A stretch of 64,000 nucleotides of DNA from Castellaniella sp036379515 (GTDB lineage: Bacteria > Pseudomonadota > Gammaproteobacteria > Burkholderiales > Burkholderiaceae_B). The DNA lies in NCBI RefSeq assembly GCF_036379515.1, contig NZ_DASVGN010000038.1, positions 190,237-254,236 on the forward strand, read 5' to 3'. Below, piece after piece: positions 60,501-64,000 of this stretch; position 1 is the stretch's first letter; each line of letters starts with the position of its first letter. The notes below the pieces were generated by a model. It was given only the letters and a program-made list of their open reading frames with translations, searched no databases and had not been told where the DNA came from. Made by a program: the position numbers and the translations under genes.

Positions 60501-63500
60501 ATGCCGTTACGAACGCCTGTTCTCAAGCTCAGCCGCCGAGCAGGCAAGATTCTATCGGGTATCGTAGTCGGCCTGCTTCTCGTGGCTGCGCTCTCTGCGT
60601 GGCTGGTGCCCAAGGCCTTGCACCATGCCCTGACGCAGAATGTTGCCCAATTGCTGGGGCGCGAGGTCAAAGTGGGCCAGATCCGCTTCAATCCATTCAC
60701 CCTTGCACTCAGCGCACAAGACCTCGTCATCGAAAAACCGCAGTCCCCCCCATTGCTCCAGATCAGCAAGATCGACCTGCGGATAGCCTGGCGTTCCATC
60801 ATTCTGTTTGCGCCCATCCTGGATCGTCTGCAGATCGAACAGCCTCAGCTCTCGCTGGTGCGCACGGGTGCCGCCCACTTCAATTTTTCTGACATCATCG
60901 ACCACATCGAGGCCGAATCGGCGCAAAAGCCAGCCGCCTCCAAGCCTGCGACACAAGGACTGCCCCGCTTCTCTCTGAACAATCTGTCGCTGACAGGAGG
61001 CACGATCCGCCTGGACGACAAGGTAACCGGCCGTCAGCAAACAATCGACGACCTCGTCGTGAGCCTGCCTTTCATCTCATCGCTGAGCTACGCCACCCAG
61101 ATCGCCGTGCAGCCCGCGATCCACATGCACGTCAACGGTAGCCCATTGACTGTCGCCGGAACCGCCCTGCCCTTCGACGCAGCCCCTGCGTACACCCTGA
61201 ACGTGGCCCTGAACGGTCTGGCCCTCGACAAATGGGCGGATTTCTGGCCCCTGTCCCTGCCAGTCACGCTCAAGAGCGCCCTGCTCGATTCACAGCTCAA
61301 GGTGTCCGTTGAGCAACCCCAAAACGAGGCTCCACGAGTCCAGGTGCAAGGCGACCTGGGGGTGCGCGAACTGGACCTGACTGAAGCAACCGGGACGCCG
61401 CTCGTCCATTGGGACAGACTCGAACTCCAAGGCGTGAAGGCGGCCCTTGATGCGCAATCGCTCTCCATCGACACCATCACCCTGGACGATCCTCAGGTAG
61501 AGATCCATCAGGACGCCAGGCAACTGAACTGGCAACGCGTGGTCGCAGGGCTTTCCAAACTAGGCGGCCCTGCTCCCGCAACCGACCAATCTCTCAAAAC
61601 CACGACAGCCGAGACCCTCCCCGCGCCGACTCCCACTCCACCCAGCTGGAAGCTCTCCGTCGGTGCCTTCAAACTGAACGGCGGCAAGGTGCACCTGCAA
61701 GATGACCCCATCGCCCTGAACTACTCGCTGCAAGGCCTTGCAGCCGACGCCCAGCACATCAACTGGCCACAGGTCAAAGACCAGCCCATAGCCGCGCAAC
61801 TCAGCATGAGCAACCCGACCGACGGCAGCTCCCTGATGATCAAAGCTCCCGTCATGCTGCAACCTCTGTCGATCCAGGCCCAGATCGAGCTCAACAAGCT
61901 GGCGCTTGCTCCCCTGGCCAAGGCCTTGCATCACTTTGCCCCCATCACTGTGAAGGAAGGCCGCCTGAGCCTCGCCGCCAAAGTGGACATGGCGGGCAAG
62001 CAATTTGAGGCCCGTGACGTCAAACTGGCGCTGGCGCAATTTGCCATGCGCGACGATTCCACCAAACCCGGCGTAGACGTCTCTGTAGGTTCGCTGGCAC
62101 TGGACGCAAACCGGCTGGGGCTGGACGCGAAACCCACCAGTTTCACCCTAAGGGCAGACGGTATCCAAAAACACGGAACCCTTGCACTCAAGGGCACCTT
62201 CACAACGCAGCCGCTGAAAATCGAAACCTCGGTTGATCTGACAAAGTTCAACGCAGCCACACTCGCCCCGTACGTGGCCTCCCGCCTGAATGCCACGGTG
62301 CGCAGTCTGTCCCTGGGTGCGCGTGGCCGCGCGGAGTTTGCACCCGCGTGGGGCACAAAACCCCTGCGCGCAGACTGGCGAGGTGCAATCGAGGTCAACG
62401 GCTTCAACCTGGAGGATCGCGTCAACAAAGCGCCATTCCTGAACTGGAAACACCTGGGCCTGTCCAACATGAGGATTACGGCCGACGGCTCGAGGCTGCA
62501 GCTGGGCCTGGGCGACATCCTGCTGGATGGCTTCTACGGCAATATTCTGCTCAACAGCAATGCCCACCTGAACGTCACGGACATCCTGGTCGACAAGGGC
62601 CGTGCTGCAGGCTCCATCACACAAGATACGCAGACGCGGCGCGCCCATACGGCCTCACGTGAAAGGCTACGACATCACGGCAGCGCAGAACCTGATATTT
62701 CCATCCACAGCGTCAATCTCCGCAATGGCCGCATGACATTCAACGACCATTTCGTCCGCCCGAACTACCGCGCAGAACTCTCGGCCATCAATGGGACCCT
62801 CAGTGCTGTGTCCTCGACCCGACCCACACCCGCCACGGTCAGCGTGGCGGGCCGTGTCTACAATACCGCGCCCTTCTCGGTCTCCGGCACGGTGCAGCCA
62901 TTCACACGCTACCTTGCACTGGACCTGAAGGCCTCGGCCAAAAACGTGGATTTACCCCGATTCACTACGTATTCATCCAAGTACGTGGGCTATGCCATCG
63001 AACGCGGCAAGCTGTCAGTCGACCTGCAATACCAGATCAAGGACCGACAGCTTCAGGCTACCAACAAGGTGGTGCTCAATCAGCTGACCTTCGGCGACCC
63101 ATCTGGCAGCCCCGACGCGATCAAGCTTCCGGTACTGCTGGCCGTCTCACTGCTGAAAGACTCCAGCGGCAACATCGATATGGACGTGCCTATCTCTGGT
63201 TCGCTGGATGATCCGCAATTTTCGGTGGGTGGCATCATCGTGAAGGTCATTGTGAACACCTTGGCCAAGGCGATCACGGCTCCGTTCAAGCTGCTGGCCT
63301 CGGCATTCGGGGGCGCAGGCGGTGCCGACCTGTCACGCATCGAATTTGCACCAGACAGCGCAGCACTCGATGACGCCGCCAGGAGCAGCATTGCCACACT
63401 GATCAAGGCACTGAACGACCGCCCGGCGCTGAAGATGGACATCATCGGCCGCGCGGACCCCAAAGCCGACGAAAAGGCCAGCAAGAAAGGCAAACAGGCG

Positions 63501-63662
63501 CTGATCCGGCTCGCCCAGGCCCGTGCACAATCAGTGTACGAACAAATTCTGGCCACCGCGCAAAACCTGACTGACCGGGTTTTCATTGTTGCGCCCAAGG
63601 TGGACGCCCCCAGCGGAGAAGATACCAGCCCCACGACCCGCGTCGATTTTGCGCTGCAGTAA
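60501..63662 (+). CDS. DUF748 (AsmA-like) protein with OmpA-like C-terminus
   Basis: 1053 aa. One N-terminal TM (about 16-36: LSGIVVGLLLVAALSAWLV) anchors a very long repetitive beta-rich periplasmic region of AsmA/DUF748 type (LLGREVKVGQIRFNPFTLAL, GGTIRLDDK repeats). The last 100 residues (IEFAPDSAALDDAARSSIAT, MDIIGRADP) form an OmpA-like peptidoglycan-binding-type domain. Relatives of the AsmA group are proposed lipid-transfer bridges between membranes; DUF748 itself is uncharacterised. The ATG at 60501 has AGGAAG nine bases upstream and precedes the TM; the frame is open to 60387. Followed by a terminator. Confidence 0.85.
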   Translation: MPLRTPVLKLSRRAGKILSGIVVGLLLVAALSAWLVPKALHHALTQNVAQLLGREVKVGQIRFNPFTLALSAQDLVIEKPQSPPLLQISKIDLRIAWRSIILFAPILDRLQIEQPQLSLVRTGAAHFNFSDIIDHIEAESAQKPAASKPATQGLPRFSLNNLSLTGGTIRLDDKVTGRQQTIDDLVVSLPFISSLSYATQIAVQPAIHMHVNGSPLTVAGTALPFDAAPAYTLNVALNGLALDKWADFWPLSLPVTLKSALLDSQLKVSVEQPQNEAPRVQVQGDLGVRELDLTEATGTPLVHWDRLELQGVKAALDAQSLSIDTITLDDPQVEIHQDARQLNWQRVVAGLSKLGGPAPATDQSLKTTTAETLPAPTPTPPSWKLSVGAFKLNGGKVHLQDDPIALNYSLQGLAADAQHINWPQVKDQPIAAQLSMSNPTDGSSLMIKAPVMLQPLSIQAQIELNKLALAPLAKALHHFAPITVKEGRLSLAAKVDMAGKQFEARDVKLALAQFAMRDDSTKPGVDVSVGSLALDANRLGLDAKPTSFTLRADGIQKHGTLALKGTFTTQPLKIETSVDLTKFNAATLAPYVASRLNATVRSLSLGARGRAEFAPAWGTKPLRADWRGAIEVNGFNLEDRVNKAPFLNWKHLGLSNMRITADGSRLQLGLGDILLDGFYGNILLNSNAHLNVTDILVDKGRAAGSITQDTQTRRAHTASRERLRHHGSAEPDISIHSVNLRNGRMTFNDHFVRPNYRAELSAINGTLSAVSSTRPTPATVSVAGRVYNTAPFSVSGTVQPFTRYLALDLKASAKNVDLPRFTTYSSKYVGYAIERGKLSVDLQYQIKDRQLQATNKVVLNQLTFGDPSGSPDAIKLPVLLAVSLLKDSSGNIDMDVPISGSLDDPQFSVGGIIVKVIVNTLAKAITAPFKLLASAFGGAGGADLSRIEFAPDSAALDDAARSSIATLIKALNDRPALKMDIIGRADPKADEKASKKGKQALIRLAQARAQSVYEQILATAQNLTDRVFIVAPKVDAPSGEDTSPTTRVDFALQ

Positions 63663-63683
63663 CACCACGCAGCGCCGCAAACA

Positions 63684-63718
63684 AAAAGACCGCAGAACCT
63701 GGGGTTTTGCGGTCTTTC
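63684..63718 (+). terminator. Intrinsic terminator after the DUF748 gene
   Basis: A perfect 10-bp stem (AAAGACCGCA with TGCGGTCTTT) extended by an inner AACC/GGTT, preceded by A-run and ending in CTTTC. It could act in both directions. Confidence 0.8.
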
Positions 63719-63751
63719 AGGGGGCACGCGCATCCGCCGTGCCAGGTACTC

Positions 63752-63776
63752 TGGTAGGCAGTACTGGATTCGAACT
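63752..63776 (-). repeat. tRNA 3'-end fragment, probable attachment-site remnant
   Basis: On the minus strand the 25 bases read as a tRNA 3' end: T-loop TTCGAAT, T-stem half CCAGT, acceptor half ACTGCCT, discriminator A and CCA. The 5' T-stem partner (ACTGG) and the rest of a tRNA are missing: the sequence diverges at the T-loop boundary. Such fragments are left at the far end of elements that integrate into tRNA 3' ends. Parent tRNA not identified. Confidence 0.6.
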
Positions 63777-63837
63777 GAGGGCATCAAGAACCGCATGGAT
63801 ATTGGCTCTCATTTCCAGATTCTGCAAAAACCGACCT

Positions 63838-63861
63838 CTGTGTACAAACGCTGTGTACAAA
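63838..63861. repeat. Tandem CTGTGTACAAA direct repeat
   Basis: CTGTGTACAAA occurs at 63838-63848 and again at 63851-63861 (13-base period). It lies 62 bases inside the suspected island boundary; short direct repeats near att sites can be integrase arm-type sites. Function unproven. Confidence 0.45.
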
Positions 63862-64000
63862 AACAGCTTTTTGTCGCTTACCGACCACGATCCACCGATC
63901 CGCCAACCGTCGGACCTGGGCGTGCAAAACGGCTTACTTCGCGCAGTTGGAACGTGGCCTGGATCTGTAGCATGGGTGCGTGATCCTTCTGTCTTGGAGT
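63862..64000. other. Right edge without a recognisable gene
   Basis: The remaining bases carry only a short open frame (63795-63983) with no recognisable protein features. Composition appears less GC-rich than the preceding gene, consistent with acquired DNA but too short to judge. Confidence 0.35.

Overview
The window is a high-GC chromosomal segment from a betaproteobacterium, most likely a Burkholderiales member of the Alcaligenaceae (Bordetella/Achromobacter/Castellaniella-like). The basis is protein resemblance (RecA, RdgC, a long PyrB with an extra N-terminal domain, MetR, CysDNHG/JI, SUF with SufU and SufT) and gene order. No database search was possible, so the genus is an inference. 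Coding density is high. Nearly all large open frames opposite the annotated genes are high-GC shadows.

Layout. 1-2.5 kb: 3' part of metR, then recX and recA (minus) with a LexA box. 2.5-6.4 kb: TctDE-like response regulator, sensor kinase and an MHS-type transporter. 6.4-11.8 kb: a candidate 6S RNA, rdgC, HTH-pyrB, a Sel1-repeat protein and an orphan ABC substrate-binding protein. 11.8-17.5 kb: a quinone-reductase-like enzyme, sorB-sorA sulfite dehydrogenase, a urea transporter and an ABC exporter. 17.5-25.9 kb: assimilatory sulfate reduction, cysG-cysH-cysD-cysN (minus) divergent from cysJ-cysI (plus). 25.9-30.0 kb: AhpD-like protein, an Lrp regulator divergent from metC, a ydfG-type SDR, a T4 endonuclease V homologue and tRNA-Pro(GGG). 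30.1-33.2 kb: a translationally coupled sedolisin (S53) and serine carboxypeptidase-like (S10) pair. 33.5-38.7 kb: a hydantoin or cyclic-amide catabolic cluster (GntR regulator, racemase-like, maleate isomerase-like, MFS transporter, hydantoinase). 38.8-45.2 kb: the SUF Fe-S operon (Rrf2 regulator-sufBCDSU-sufT). 45.3-46.4 kb: ECF sigma and anti-sigma. 46.4-51.3 kb: rpmI-rplT-pheS-pheT-ihfA-merR. 51.3-57.6 kb: ubiK, comM, a lipoprotein, ptsI-ptsH-EIIA(Man)-gshB. 57.6-60.2 kb: thrS-infC. 60.5-63.7 kb: a DUF748/OmpA-type envelope protein, then what looks like a tRNA 3'-end attachment-site remnant at the right edge.

How the genes work together. Sulfur genes dominate the left half. Sulfate goes to APS (CysDN), sulfite (CysH, an Fe-S APS-type reductase) and sulfide (CysJI, with siroheme from CysG). 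MetC and MetR handle methionine, and SorAB oxidises sulfite in the periplasm. The cys divergent region and the sorA/urea-transporter divergent region both carry clusters of TTATG motifs, suggesting a shared regulator such as CysB. The right half is core information processing. The usual thrS-infC-rpmI-rplT-pheST-ihfA string is split by a block of about 6.5 kb holding comM, the regulatory PTS and gshB. A consensus-like promoter now stands in front of rpmI.

Most worth a second look: the 6S-like RNA; the acid-peptidase-like pair without signal peptides; the DenV homologue beside tRNA-Pro; the racemase homologue missing both catalytic cysteines; the split infC/rpmI operon; and the tRNA 3' fragment suggesting that a genomic island begins at about 63.78 kb and continues past the window.
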